From Bacteroidales bacterium (GTDB lineage Bacteria > Bacteroidota > Bacteroidia > Bacteroidales > Bacteroidaceae), in assembly GCA_004557285.1 (NCBI GenBank), contig SFEK01000007.1, positions 1-28,012 on the forward strand: 28,012 bases of DNA, given 5' to 3'. Below, piece after piece: positions 8,023 to 16,119 of this stretch (within the stretch, counting starts at the first letter, position 1; each line of letters starts with the position of its first letter). Below the pieces are notes generated by a model, which was not told the origin of the DNA, did no database searches, and was given only the letters and a program-made list of their open reading frames with translations. The translations under genes were made by a program, and so were the position numbers.

Positions 8023-9933
8023 TCAGTCGTTGATGATTTTCAGTATTTCCTGTTCTATGGCTTCGGCATCAATGCCTACAAAGTGTTGCAGCTCGTCAAC
8101 GGTGCCTTGTTCGACAAACTTGTCGGGCAGACCCATGCGCACGATGGTGGAATGCTGTTGGTGATCTTCCATCCATTCTGCGACCGCAGAGCCCAGTCCT
8201 CCGTTTCTTGTTCCATCTTCCACGGTGATGATGCGGTCAAAACGTTGTGCCACCTCTTGCAGGATATTTTCGTCGAGGGGTTTAAGGAAACGCATGTCGT
8301 AGTGGGCTATCTTCAGGTCGGCATGTTCACCCTCGATGTGTTCGATGGCTTTGGTCACATTATTGCCGATATGGCCGATGGAGAGAACGGCTACCTGTTG
8401 TCCGTCTTTCAGTTTCCTGCCGGTTCCCACTTTCACTTCTTCCATTTTGTTGCGCCAGTCGATAATCACACCACGGCCGCGAGGGTATCTGATGACAAAG
8501 GGTCCCTTGTCGGGCAGTTGCGCCGTGTACATCAGGTTGCGCAATTCGTGTTCGTTCATAGGGGCGGCAATGGTCAGGCCGGGAATGGGGCGCAATGCTG
8601 CCATGTCGAATGCGCCATGGTGAGTGGCACCATCTTCTCCTACCAGACCGGCACGGTCGAGACACAGCACTACAGGCAACCTCAGAATTGCCACATCGTG
8701 GATGATGTTGTCATAGGCACGTTGAGCAAACGAACTGTAGATATTGCAGAAAGGTTGCAATCCGTCTTTGGCCATTCCTGCCGAGAAGGTGACGGCATGG
8801 CCTTCTGCTATGCCAACGTCGAATGCTCTGGTGGGCAACTCTTTCATCATGATGTTCATTGAACAACCCGATGGCATGGCCGGAGTTACTCCCACAATCC
8901 TGGGATTCTGCCGGGCCAGTTCAAGCAGGGTCTCACCGAACACGTCTTGATATTTCAATGGCTTGCCCGTGTTGTCTCCAGTGATGCGTTGACCGGTATT
9001 GATGTCAAACTTTCCCGGTGCGTGCCATACGGTGGCATTGCCTTCTGCCGGTGCATATCCATGTCCTTTCTTGGTGTGCAGGTGCAGGAGCTTGGGGCCT
9101 TTCATGTCTTTCATCTGTCTCAGAATACGCACCAGTTCAATCACCTGATGACCGTTGAATGGTCCAAAGTAGCGGATGTTGAGTCCCTCAAAGATGTTCT
9201 GCTGATGACTGATGGCCGACTTCAGTGCGTTGTTCAGTCGGATAATGCCCTTGCGCCTGTCGTCATTGAGGTAACCTTTGGAATTAAGCCAGCGTGACAA
9301 CTTGAACCTCAAGCGGTTGTAAGTCTCGTTGGTGTTGAGCTTGAGCAGATAATGTTTCAATCCACCAACGCTGCGGTCGATGCTCATGTTGTTGTCGTTG
9401 AGCACTATGAGCATGTCATTGGGCGTGGTTGACACATTGTTCAATCCTTCAAAGGCCAGGCCGCCACTCATGGCACCATCGCCGATGATGGCTACTACAC
9501 GTCTGTCGGTATTGCCCGTCTTTCTTGCTGCTACAGCCATACCAAGGGCGGCAGATATGGAGTTGGAAGAATGTCCGCAGACAAAACTGTCGTATTCACT
9601 CTCCTCTGGTGAGGGGAATGGTTTCAGACCGTGCCATTTCCTGTTGGTGTAGAAGGTGTCTTTGCGTCCGGTCAATATCTTGTGTCCGTAAGCCTGATGC
9701 CCCACATCCCACACCAGTCTGTCTTCTGGCGTGTCGTAAACGTAGTGCAAGGCTACGGTCAGTTCTACTACTCCCATGCTTGAGGCCAAGTGTCCTGGGT
9801 TGACGGAAAGCTCCTGGAGAATGTCGTTGCGCAGTTCTTCGCACAACTGTGGCAACTGTTCTACCTTAAGTTTTCTCAGGTCTTTCGGACTGTTGATCTT
9901 GTCGAGGAGTTCAAATTTCTTTGATTTAACCAT
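8023..9933 (-). CDS. dxs: 1-deoxy-D-xylulose-5-phosphate synthase
   Basis: Thiamine-diphosphate enzyme condensing pyruvate with glyceraldehyde 3-phosphate to DXP, the first step of the MEP isoprenoid pathway and a precursor for thiamine and pyridoxal. Its 636 aa are the usual length. The substrate/ThDP segment VGHQAYGHKILTGR (78-90), the ThDP-Mg motif GDG...NDN (151-153 and 179-181), the catalytic Glu in GIAEGHA (E377) and the DRAGLVGEDGATHHGAFD loop are all present. The ATG at 9931-9933 gives MVKSKKFELLDKI. A strong promoter lies just upstream (9956-9986), leaving a leader of only about 15 nt. It is first gene of dxs-trkA-trkH. The link with potassium uptake has no obvious metabolic logic. 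Confidence 0.99.
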   Translation of the reverse strand: MVKSKKFELLDKINSPKDLRKLKVEQLPQLCEELRNDILQELSVNPGHLASSMGVVELTVALHYVYDTPEDRLVWDVGHQAYGHKILTGRKDTFYTNRKWHGLKPFPSPEESEYDSFVCGHSSNSISAALGMAVAARKTGNTDRRVVAIIGDGAMSGGLAFEGLNNVSTTPNDMLIVLNDNNMSIDRSVGGLKHYLLKLNTNETYNRLRFKLSRWLNSKGYLNDDRRKGIIRLNNALKSAISHQQNIFEGLNIRYFGPFNGHQVIELVRILRQMKDMKGPKLLHLHTKKGHGYAPAEGNATVWHAPGKFDINTGQRITGDNTGKPLKYQDVFGETLLELARQNPRIVGVTPAMPSGCSMNIMMKELPTRAFDVGIAEGHAVTFSAGMAKDGLQPFCNIYSSFAQRAYDNIIHDVAILRLPVVLCLDRAGLVGEDGATHHGAFDMAALRPIPGLTIAAPMNEHELRNLMYTAQLPDKGPFVIRYPRGRGVIIDWRNKMEEVKVGTGRKLKDGQQVAVLSIGHIGNNVTKAIEHIEGEHADLKIAHYDMRFLKPLDENILQEVAQRFDRIITVEDGTRNGGLGSAVAEWMEDHQQHSTIVRMGLPDKFVEQGTVDELQHFVGIDAEAIEQEILKIIND

Positions 9934-9955
9934 CTTTCATTAATGAATGTTAGTG

Positions 9956-9986
9956 CAAAGATACTGCAAGTAGAGTGAAATGCAAA
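9956..9986 (-). promoter_or_regulatory. Promoter of the dxs-trkA-trkH operon
   Basis: The minus strand carries TATCTTTGCA (-7 box at 9956-9963) and a TTTG -33 box (9983-9986) separated by exactly 19 nt, a complete Bacteroidetes housekeeping promoter. It is arranged divergently to the promoter at 10029-10036. Confidence 0.85.
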
Positions 9987-10028
9987 ATAAAAAGCGGACG
10001 AAGTGTCTTTTTATTTTCATTTTTCCCT

Positions 10029-10036
10029 TACCTTTG
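10029..10036 (+). promoter_or_regulatory. Promoter (-7 box) of the nucleoside-recognition protein gene
   Basis: TACCTTTGCA on the plus strand matches TAnnTTTG. The predicted leader to the ATG at 10090 is about 47 nt. The upstream region is T-rich but shows no clean TTTG -33 box. Confidence 0.65.
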
Positions 10037-10089
10037 CACCATCCTTATCATCAGGATGCGAAAACAATCAGTAATAAAGATGTAAAACG

Positions 10090-11034
10090 ATGAAAAAAAC
10101 GGGTATTGACAGATTTGTGAAAACATTGCTCCGTTGCTCACGCGAGGCATTGTCACCAACCAGGAAAAGTGCTTTTTGGTTGCTGAAGTTGATGGTTCCC
10201 ATTTCCTTGGGGGTGTCATTGATGCAACATTTTGGTATATTGGCCTGGATGGCTCAATATCTTAACCCTTTGTTTGTCTATTTGGGGTTGCCGGGGTCAT
10301 CGGCTGTGATTTTCATGTCGGGTGTTGCTGCCGGAACCTATGCGGGCATTGCCGCCATGACAGCCTTGCCGCTTACCATGAAGCAAGCCACCATCATGGC
10401 CATTATGATAGCCCTTTGTCATTCATTGCCCATGGAGTGTGCCGTCAACAAGAAAACAGGCTCTTCGGCCTGGAAAATGGCTGTGATACGTTTGTTCATG
10501 GCCTTTGTCTGTGCTTGGGGGCTGAACCTGTTGTTGCCTGAAATGCCGGGCAACTATATCTTTTTGGGAGCCCCGGCTGACAGTTCGTTTGCCCAGGTGC
10601 TGGGCACATGGCTGTGGTCGCAGGTGAAAATGTCGGCAATGGTATTCCTGATTATTTACGTGCTCATGGTGGTTCAGCAGATGATAGAAGCCTATGCCTT
10701 GTTGAAACCGCTGTCCAACATGCTTGGTCCTTTGATGACGGTGTTTGGCATTCCCCGTCATTCAGCCTACATGTGGCTGGTGGGCAACGTGTTGGGCATC
10801 AGTTATGGATCGGCAGTGATGCTTGAGCTGGAGTCTCGTGGCCTCATCAGGCGTGATGAGGCCAATGATGTGAACTACCATCTCATTATGAACCACTCTA
10901 TGCTTGAAGATACCATTGTATTTGCCTTGACAGGCATATCGGCATTGTGGCTGATGGGAACAAGGGTGAGTTGTGCCATGGCGCTGGTTTGGAGCCGTAG
11001 GCTGTTGTTGTGTGTGAAAAAGAAAAGAAGTTAA
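10090..11034 (+). CDS. Nucleoside-recognition (Gate) domain membrane protein
   Basis: Integral membrane protein of 314 aa. It appears internally duplicated. The first half has LGLPGSSAVIFMSGVAAGTYAGIAAM followed by a conserved HSLPME; the second half has FGIPRHSAYMWLVGNVLGISYGSAVM followed by NHSMLED. Paired Gate modules with an HSxxE-type motif are the hallmark of the nucleoside-recognition family (relatives of SpmA/SpmB and of the FeoB and nucleoside-transporter gates). The substrate is unknown, and transport of nucleosides is not proven for this family. The N-terminal 25 residues are basic and cytoplasmic-looking; the C-terminus ends KKKRS. It is a single-gene unit converging on buk. Confidence 0.85.
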   Translation: MKKTGIDRFVKTLLRCSREALSPTRKSAFWLLKLMVPISLGVSLMQHFGILAWMAQYLNPLFVYLGLPGSSAVIFMSGVAAGTYAGIAAMTALPLTMKQATIMAIMIALCHSLPMECAVNKKTGSSAWKMAVIRLFMAFVCAWGLNLLLPEMPGNYIFLGAPADSSFAQVLGTWLWSQVKMSAMVFLIIYVLMVVQQMIEAYALLKPLSNMLGPLMTVFGIPRHSAYMWLVGNVLGISYGSAVMLELESRGLIRRDEANDVNYHLIMNHSMLEDTIVFALTGISALWLMGTRVSCAMALVWSRRLLLCVKKKRS

Positions 11035-11080
11035 AGCCATTGGTGATGAGGATGTTTCCGCTCAATACAATGACTTTAAC
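11030..11080. terminator. Possible bidirectional terminator between the Gate-protein gene and buk
   Basis: A 13-bp inverted repeat with one mismatch (11030-11042 with 11068-11080, 25-nt loop) begins at the stop codon of the Gate-protein gene. On the minus strand it is followed by a T-rich stretch (CTTCTTTTCTTTTT), so it could end the ptb-buk transcript. On the plus strand the T-tract is weak. The long loop makes this call tentative. Confidence 0.4.
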
Positions 11081-11145
11081 CTCTATGGTTTGTTGTTAGG
11101 CGTGTTCTGTTTGATTAACCCCGCCATTAGCTAAGACACGGACAA

Positions 11146-12231
11146 TCAGTCGATACCTTCTCCTGTGTATTCTTGCACAGGCAGCGTGCCTTTGAGTGCA
11201 CCGAGGGCATTGTATGCCAATGATTCCAACTCGTTTTCACCGGGCATCATGACGATTGGTGCCAGATAGTCAATCTGGGGTTTCAACAGTCCCATGCAGT
11301 AGTCGTCGAAGCAAATACCACCTGTGAGGATGATGGCATCTACCTTGCCTCTGAGTGTAACATACATCGAACCGATGTATTTGGCAATGTTGTACATCAT
11401 GGCCTCTACGGCAGTCTTGTAGGGTTCTTCTCCCTGCTCTGCCTTCAATGAGATGTCAATCATGTTGTTGGAGCCAACGTATGCCATGAGGCCTCCCTTG
11501 CCGCTGATGAGCTTCTTGATTTCCTCTTGGGTGTATTTGCCGCTGAAACAGAGGTCAACAAGTTGTGCTGCTGGCAGTGTACCCGCACGCTCAGGAGAGA
11601 AAGGTCCGTCGCCGTCGAAGGCGTTGTTCACGTCAACCACACTTCCTTTGAGGTGTGCTCCGACAGAGATGCCGCCACCCATGTGCGAAACGATGAGGTT
11701 GAGGTCTTCGTATTTCTTGCCGATGGATGCGGCATATTTGTGGGCTAGAGCCTTGCTGTTGAGTGCGTGGAAAATGGAGATGCGCTTGATGAAGGGCAGG
11801 CCTGTGAGTTTGGCGATAGGCCAGCGCTCATCCACGACGCCGGGATCTGCGGTGAATGAAGGGCAATGGCATATCTGTGCAATCTCGTCAGCCAGCAGCA
11901 CGCCCAGGTTGCAGGCGTGGTCTTGCTTGGCATTGATCAGGTCGTGTCTCATCTTCTCGTTCGATCTGTACACACCGCCATGCAGGGGTTTAAGCAGACC
12001 ACCGCGTCCGATTACCGCGTCGAAGTTTAACTCGATGCCGGCTTCTTCAAGTTTTTCCAGGATGAATTTCTTGCGGTATTCATATTGGTCGCTCACTCTT
12101 TTGAATGTGGCCAATTCTGCAATGGAGTGGTGTACTCCGGTCATCCATATCGGCTTGTCGTTTTCGTAAACTGCAATCTTGGTGGATGTAGAACCAGGAT
12201 TGATAACAAAAATTCTTGCTGGATTATTCAT
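11146..12231 (-). CDS. buk: Butyrate kinase
   Basis: ASKHA-family acyl kinase of 361 aa, typical for Buk. The N-terminal phosphate-binding motif is FVINPGSTSTKIAVYE (residues 8-23); SHMGGGISVGAH and ILTGGI match the family's adenosine and phosphate motifs; the DGDGPFSPERAG segment is characteristic of butyrate kinases. The enzyme converts acyl phosphate plus ADP to the free acid plus ATP. It lies 68 nt after ptb, which supplies the acyl phosphate, so the two form a substrate-level phosphorylation module. In Bacteroidales the true substrate may be isobutyryl or isovaleryl rather than butyryl groups (inference). A close relative, branched-chain fatty-acid kinase, cannot be excluded. Confidence 0.95.
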   Translation of the reverse strand: MNNPARIFVINPGSTSTKIAVYENDKPIWMTGVHHSIAELATFKRVSDQYEYRKKFILEKLEEAGIELNFDAVIGRGGLLKPLHGGVYRSNEKMRHDLINAKQDHACNLGVLLADEIAQICHCPSFTADPGVVDERWPIAKLTGLPFIKRISIFHALNSKALAHKYAASIGKKYEDLNLIVSHMGGGISVGAHLKGSVVDVNNAFDGDGPFSPERAGTLPAAQLVDLCFSGKYTQEEIKKLISGKGGLMAYVGSNNMIDISLKAEQGEEPYKTAVEAMMYNIAKYIGSMYVTLRGKVDAIILTGGICFDDYCMGLLKPQIDYLAPIVMMPGENELESLAYNALGALKGTLPVQEYTGEGID

Positions 12232-12266
12232 GTTTCAGTGTTTTGGAATGTTGTAATTCAGTAATT

Positions 12267-12278
12267 TGACAATTGTCA
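12267..12278. promoter_or_regulatory. 12-bp palindrome in the ptb-buk spacer
   Basis: TGACAATTGTCA is a perfect palindrome in the 68-nt gap between ptb and buk. It could be a binding site or chance. No TAnnTTTG box lies in this gap, so buk is probably transcribed from the ptb promoter. Confidence 0.3.
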
Positions 12279-12299
12279 GGGGCTGCTCTTTATCTTGAC

Positions 12300-13208
12300 T
12301 TACAGGCCAATGCAGGCAAGTGCCAGGCTATAGAACTTGGATTCGTTGGTGTCTGCACGCGAGGCCACGACAACGGGTGCTGTTGTTCCGCAGAGCATGC
12401 CGGCAGTTTCGGCTTTGGCAAACAGGGTGATGGTCTTGTAGAACACGTTACCCGACTCGATGTTGGGGAAAATCAGCACATCGGCATTTCCTACAACGGG
12501 TGAGCAAATGCCTTTGATGTTTCCGCTGTCAGCGTCGCAGGCTGTTTTCACATCCATGGGGCCTCCAATGCACACGGGGCCGTAAACATTCTCTTCGGCT
12601 TGTTGCTTGAGGGTTTCATAGCTGATAGTGTGAGGGAACTTCTCGTTCACTTTCTCTGTGCAGTGTATCAGGGCCACGTTGGGTTTCTCTACACCCAGTT
12701 TGCGGCTTACGCCTACCGCATAGCCTATGATGGCTTCAAACTGCTCCAGAGTGGGGCGTGGACAAACGGCAGCATCAGAGAATACCAACAACTTGTTGTA
12801 GGATGGGATGCTTGTCACGGTAATGTGACTCAGCACTCGTCCTTTTTCCAAAATGCCTTGTTCTTTATTGAGCACCGCACGCAGCAGGTTGTCGGTGTTG
12901 ACCGTGCCTTTCATCAGCACATCAGCCTTGCCTTCCCTAACCAGGGCTACCGCCTGTCGTGAGGCATCATCAACGTCACCACATTCCATTACCTCAACAT
13001 GGTCGGGATACTGGGCCTTGATGGCTTCGAATGCAGGGGTGCATTTACCTGAACATACCAGATAAAAGTCGGCAAAACCAACTTCAAGACTACGTCTTAC
13101 TACATGTTCTGTGTGAGAGTCGGCTGGACAAGCCATTGCTACGCGCACCCTTTTTTCCAAAGAGCGCAGGCGATTGATAATTTCATCAAAGTTGCTAATC
13201 GGTTTCAT
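12300..13208 (-). CDS. ptb: Phosphate butyryltransferase
   Basis: Transfers the acyl group of butyryl-CoA (or a branched-chain acyl-CoA) to phosphate, making acyl phosphate for Buk. The 302-aa protein fits Ptb rather than the longer acetyl-specific Pta. Family segments visible are DVLMKGTVNTDNLLRAVLNKE, the LSHITV and FSDAAVCPRPTLEQF stretch, and PNIESGNVFYKTITLFAKAETAG near the C-terminus. The frame is open to a TTG at 13229, but that codon overlaps the -7 box of the promoter, so the ATG at 13206-13208 (MKPISNFDEI) is chosen. The leader is then only about 12 nt. It is the first gene of ptb-buk. Confidence 0.95.
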   Translation of the reverse strand: MKPISNFDEIINRLRSLEKRVRVAMACPADSHTEHVVRRSLEVGFADFYLVCSGKCTPAFEAIKAQYPDHVEVMECGDVDDASRQAVALVREGKADVLMKGTVNTDNLLRAVLNKEQGILEKGRVLSHITVTSIPSYNKLLVFSDAAVCPRPTLEQFEAIIGYAVGVSRKLGVEKPNVALIHCTEKVNEKFPHTISYETLKQQAEENVYGPVCIGGPMDVKTACDADSGNIKGICSPVVGNADVLIFPNIESGNVFYKTITLFAKAETAGMLCGTTAPVVVASRADTNESKFYSLALACIGL

Positions 13209-13226
13209 AGATTTAAAAGTTTGATG

Positions 13227-13257
13227 CAAAGATACATCATGAGCGTCAAACTACAAA
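13227..13257 (-). promoter_or_regulatory. Promoter of ptb-buk
   Basis: The minus strand has TATCTTTGCA (-7 box 13227-13234) and a TTTG -33 box (13254-13257) with a 19-nt spacer. The -33 region overlaps the first copy of a 9-bp repeat (CAAACTACA, 13247-13255) that recurs upstream. Confidence 0.85.
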
Positions 13258-13425
13258 ATCTTCCTTTTGCCTTCCTGTCGTCATTGTCATGACACAAACG
13301 CAACTTTTTGTTTTAATTATTATGCACAAACTACATGAAATTGTGCAATTTGATACAAAAACATTTCTTTCTGTTTAGTTTTTATTGTCAAAACGATATA
13401 TTAAGTGTTAAATATACAAACTACA
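13247..13425. repeat. Three direct copies of CAAACTACA upstream of ptb
   Basis: The 9-mer CAAACTACA occurs at 13247-13255, 13327-13335 and 13417-13425, all in the same orientation, spaced 80 and 90 bp. The first overlaps the ptb -33 box. The middle copy lies inside a small hairpin (GCACAA...TTGTGC). They could be regulator sites; in AT-rich DNA chance is possible. Confidence 0.4.
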
Positions 13426-13490
13426 AATATTTAAGTATTATTAACTGAAAGTACAGTGAAAACCTTGATAAATGCACAAATGCGGGTATA
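13258..13490. other. AT-rich intergenic region between ptb and the ABC ATPase operon
   Basis: About 230 nt with no convincing reading frame on either strand. Besides the repeats it holds a 10-bp palindrome TGTCATGACA (13285-13294). Base composition is much more AT-rich than the flanking genes. No TAnnTTTG box pointing right was found. Confidence 0.6.
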
Positions 13491-13546
13491 AGTGTGCATG
13501 AATATTCTATATAAAATGCACACTCCTGGCATGGTGTGTGCATTTT
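13491..13546 (-). terminator. Terminator of the parC operon with a competing hairpin
   Basis: A perfect 11-bp stem (13513-13523 with 13536-13546, 12-nt loop) is followed on the minus strand by TTTTATATAG, suiting termination of the operon ending at 13587. A third segment AGTGTGCAT (13491-13499) can pair equally with ATGCACACT (13516-13524). Two mutually exclusive hairpins are therefore possible. On the plus strand the same stem ends in ATTTT and could also terminate. Confidence 0.65.
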
Positions 13547-13586
13547 ACAGTATGGCATTATTCAGATATGTTAACGCCTTTAACTT

Positions 13587-14363
13587 CTAAGAAATGTTCA
13601 TCGTGATGACATGATGGTGTGGGTCGAATGTCACACCGGGACGATTGATAAAGTCGGACAGGACACCGTTGGCCGACAGCTCGTCTGTTGTGCCTACAGA
13701 CAGTTTGTGGCGTTGCATCAGCCATAATTTGTCGGCAGTCTGAAGAGTTAGTTCCAGGTCGTGGGTTGACATGAAAATGGTTTTGCCTTTTTCGTGACTT
13801 AGATGCGCCAGCAGTTGCATGATTTCCACTTTGCTCGGATAATCGAGAAAGGCGGTGGGCTCATCAAGAATAATCATGGGTGTCTGCTGGGCAAGTGCCT
13901 TGGCTATCATCACTTTCTGTCGTTCACCGTCGCTCAATGTTCCCGTCATACGTTCTGCCAGATGGTTGATGCCCACCAGTTGCATACATTCATCGACAAT
14001 GTGCTTGTCATTCTCGTTCAGTTTGCCCCAGAATCCCGTATAGGGTGTTCTGCCCAACCCAACGATGTCGCGGGCTGTCATGTTGTCCACATCGGGGCGA
14101 GAGGTGAGTACTACACTGACGATGCGCGCCAATTCTTGATGGTTGTAGTCGGTCAGGTTCTTGCCGTCCACAAGGATATTGCCACTTAGTGGAGGCAAGA
14201 ATGCCGACAATGTTTTCAACAGTGTTGATTTGCCTGCACCGTTAGGGCCAATCAGACAAGTCAGTTTGTTGGCTTCGATGTCAGCGCAAATATCAGCCGC
14301 CACGGTTTTAACATGGCGGCCTGTGCGATAACCTATGGTAAGTGATTGCAGTCTGAAATTCAT
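13587..14363 (-). CDS. FecE/FhuC-type ABC transporter ATP-binding protein (orphan)
   Basis: Cytoplasmic ATPase of 258 aa. Walker A GPNGAGKST (39-47), signature LSDGERQ (143-149), Walker B MIILDEPT (163-170) and H-loop STHD (H201) are intact. The segment VGLGRTPYTGFWG (101-113) is typical of ATPases for iron-siderophore, heme or B12 importers (FecCD/BtuCD class). The frame is open upstream into ettA, but the ATG at 14361-14363 gives the family-like start MNFRLQSLTIGYRTG and lies 13 nt after the ettA stop, so it is preferred. No permease or binding protein gene is next to it, which is unusual; it ends its operon. The C-terminus (TFDPHHHVITMNIS) contains a short His cluster. Confidence 0.9.
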   Translation of the reverse strand: MNFRLQSLTIGYRTGRHVKTVAADICADIEANKLTCLIGPNGAGKSTLLKTLSAFLPPLSGNILVDGKNLTDYNHQELARIVSVVLTSRPDVDNMTARDIVGLGRTPYTGFWGKLNENDKHIVDECMQLVGINHLAERMTGTLSDGERQKVMIAKALAQQTPMIILDEPTAFLDYPSKVEIMQLLAHLSHEKGKTIFMSTHDLELTLQTADKLWLMQRHKLSVGTTDELSANGVLSDFINRPGVTFDPHHHVITMNIS

Positions 14364-14376
14364 CAATTCCGCGTAT

Positions 14377-16074
14377 TTAGTCTTCCATGAGCTTTCTGTA
14401 TCTTCCTTTTTTGATTTCCTCGTTGCCCATTCTTCTGGCTTTGTTGATTTCGTAGTCAGAATAGCTGCCTTCGAAATAGAACACTTCACCATTGCCCTCG
14501 AAGGCAAGGATATGGGTACAGATACGGTCGAGGAACCAACGGTCGTGGCTGATGACCACGGCGCAACCGGCAAAGGCGTCAAGACCTTCTTCCAGTGCTC
14601 GCAGTGTGTTCACGTCGATGTCGTTGGTAGGTTCGTCGAGCAGCAGCACGTTGCCCTCTTGTTTCAGGGCCATGGCCAGTTGCAGTCGGTTTCGTTCGCC
14701 ACCTGAGAGCGTTCCGCACAGTTTGTTTTGGTCGGTTCCGGAGAAGTTGAAACGTGAGATGTAGGCACGGGCATTGATGTCTCTTCCGCCCATTCGTATG
14801 GTCTCGTTACCCTGTGATATGGTTTCGTAAACGGATTTCTTGGGGTCGATATCCTTGTGCTGCTGGTCAACATAAGCCAGTTTTACCGTTTCGCCTACTT
14901 CAAAGTTGCCGCCATCGGCCTTTTCCAGTCCCATGATGAGCCTAAACAGGGTGGTCTTGCCCGCACCATTAGGGCCAATCACACCCACAATGCCGTTGGG
15001 AGGAAGCATGAAGTTCAGGTCGTTGAAAAGCACTTTCTCGCCAAATGCCTTCTTTACATGCTGTGCTTCGATAACCTTGTTGCCCAGGCGAGGACCGTTG
15101 GGGATGAATATCTCCAGCTTCTCTTCACGTTCCTTCTGCTCCTGTCCGAGCATCTGTTCGTAGGCGTTGAGACGCGCCTTGCCCTTGGCCTGTCGGGCCT
15201 TAGGTGCCATGTGAGCCCATTCCAGTTCTCGTTCAATAGCCTTTCGGCGTTTTGATGCCTGTTTCTCCTCCTGCATCATTCGCTTGGTCTTTTGGTCAAG
15301 CCACGAAGAGTAGTTGCCATGCCATGGAATTCCCTCGCCGCGGTCGAGTTCAAGAATCCACTCGCTCACGTCGTCCAGGAAGTATCGGTCGTGGGTTACG
15401 GCTATCACCGTGCCCTCGTATTGCTGCAAGTGTTGTTCCAGCCAGTCGATACTTTCTGCATCGAGGTGGTTGGTAGGCTCATCAAGCAAGAGCACATCGG
15501 GCTTCTGCAGCAGCAATCGGCACAAGGCCACACGGCGCCTTTCACCACCCGAGAGGTTGGTTACAGGCCAGTCGCCCGGCGGACATCTGAGTGCAGCCAT
15601 TGCCCTGTCGAGCTTTGAGTCCATGTTCCAGGCATCGGTGGCATCGATGATGTCCTGCACTTCAGCCTGTCGTTGCATCAGCTTGTCCATTTTGTCGGGG
15701 TCGCTGTAATACTCTTCCAGACCGAATTTCATGTTGATGTCTTCATATTCTTGCAGAGCGTCATACACCTCTTGCACGCCTTCTTGCACATTCTCTTTCA
15801 CGGTCTTGGCTTCATTCAGTGGAGGGTCCTGTGGCAAATACCCCACGGTATAACCCGGGCTCCACACCACCTCGCCCTGTGTAGGCTGTTCAAGTCCGGC
15901 AATGATTTTCATCAGTGTTGACTTTCCTGCACCGTTAAGACCGATGATGCCGATTTTTGCACCATAGAAGAACGAGAGGTATATGTTCTTCAAAATCTGT
16001 TTCTGATTTTGGGGGATGATTTTTGATACTCCCACCATGGAGAAGATAATCTTCTTGTCGTCTATTGTTGCCAT
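14377..16074 (-). CDS. ettA: ABC-F protein EttA (energy-dependent translational throttle)
   Basis: Ribosome-associated ABC-F ATPase of 565 aa without membrane segments. Two ABC cassettes are seen: Walker A GLNGAGKST (45-53) with LSGGERRRVALCRLL, and Walker A GPNGAGKTT (about 355) with LSGGERNRLQLAMAL. Walker B motifs are LLLDEPTNHLD and LLLDEPTNDID. The charged linker between cassettes (QKEREEKLEIFIPNGPRLG region) fits EttA. In E. coli EttA gates entry of the 70S ribosome into elongation according to ATP/ADP level. It lies 45 nt after the S41 protease gene, with no TAnnTTTG box in that gap, so it is probably co-transcribed with parC. Confidence 0.96.
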   Translation of the reverse strand: MATIDDKKIIFSMVGVSKIIPQNQKQILKNIYLSFFYGAKIGIIGLNGAGKSTLMKIIAGLEQPTQGEVVWSPGYTVGYLPQDPPLNEAKTVKENVQEGVQEVYDALQEYEDINMKFGLEEYYSDPDKMDKLMQRQAEVQDIIDATDAWNMDSKLDRAMAALRCPPGDWPVTNLSGGERRRVALCRLLLQKPDVLLLDEPTNHLDAESIDWLEQHLQQYEGTVIAVTHDRYFLDDVSEWILELDRGEGIPWHGNYSSWLDQKTKRMMQEEKQASKRRKAIERELEWAHMAPKARQAKGKARLNAYEQMLGQEQKEREEKLEIFIPNGPRLGNKVIEAQHVKKAFGEKVLFNDLNFMLPPNGIVGVIGPNGAGKTTLFRLIMGLEKADGGNFEVGETVKLAYVDQQHKDIDPKKSVYETISQGNETIRMGGRDINARAYISRFNFSGTDQNKLCGTLSGGERNRLQLAMALKQEGNVLLLDEPTNDIDVNTLRALEEGLDAFAGCAVVISHDRWFLDRICTHILAFEGNGEVFYFEGSYSDYEINKARRMGNEEIKKGRYRKLMED

Positions 16075-16119
16075 ATATATAAATAAGGTTATAAGATGCG
16101 TTGTTGATGGTATTAAATG

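Noticed and set aside
7891..8862. 323-codon plus-strand open frame opposite dxs and the start of trkA
   Set aside because: It spans two genes on the other strand and has no promoter or recognisable domain.
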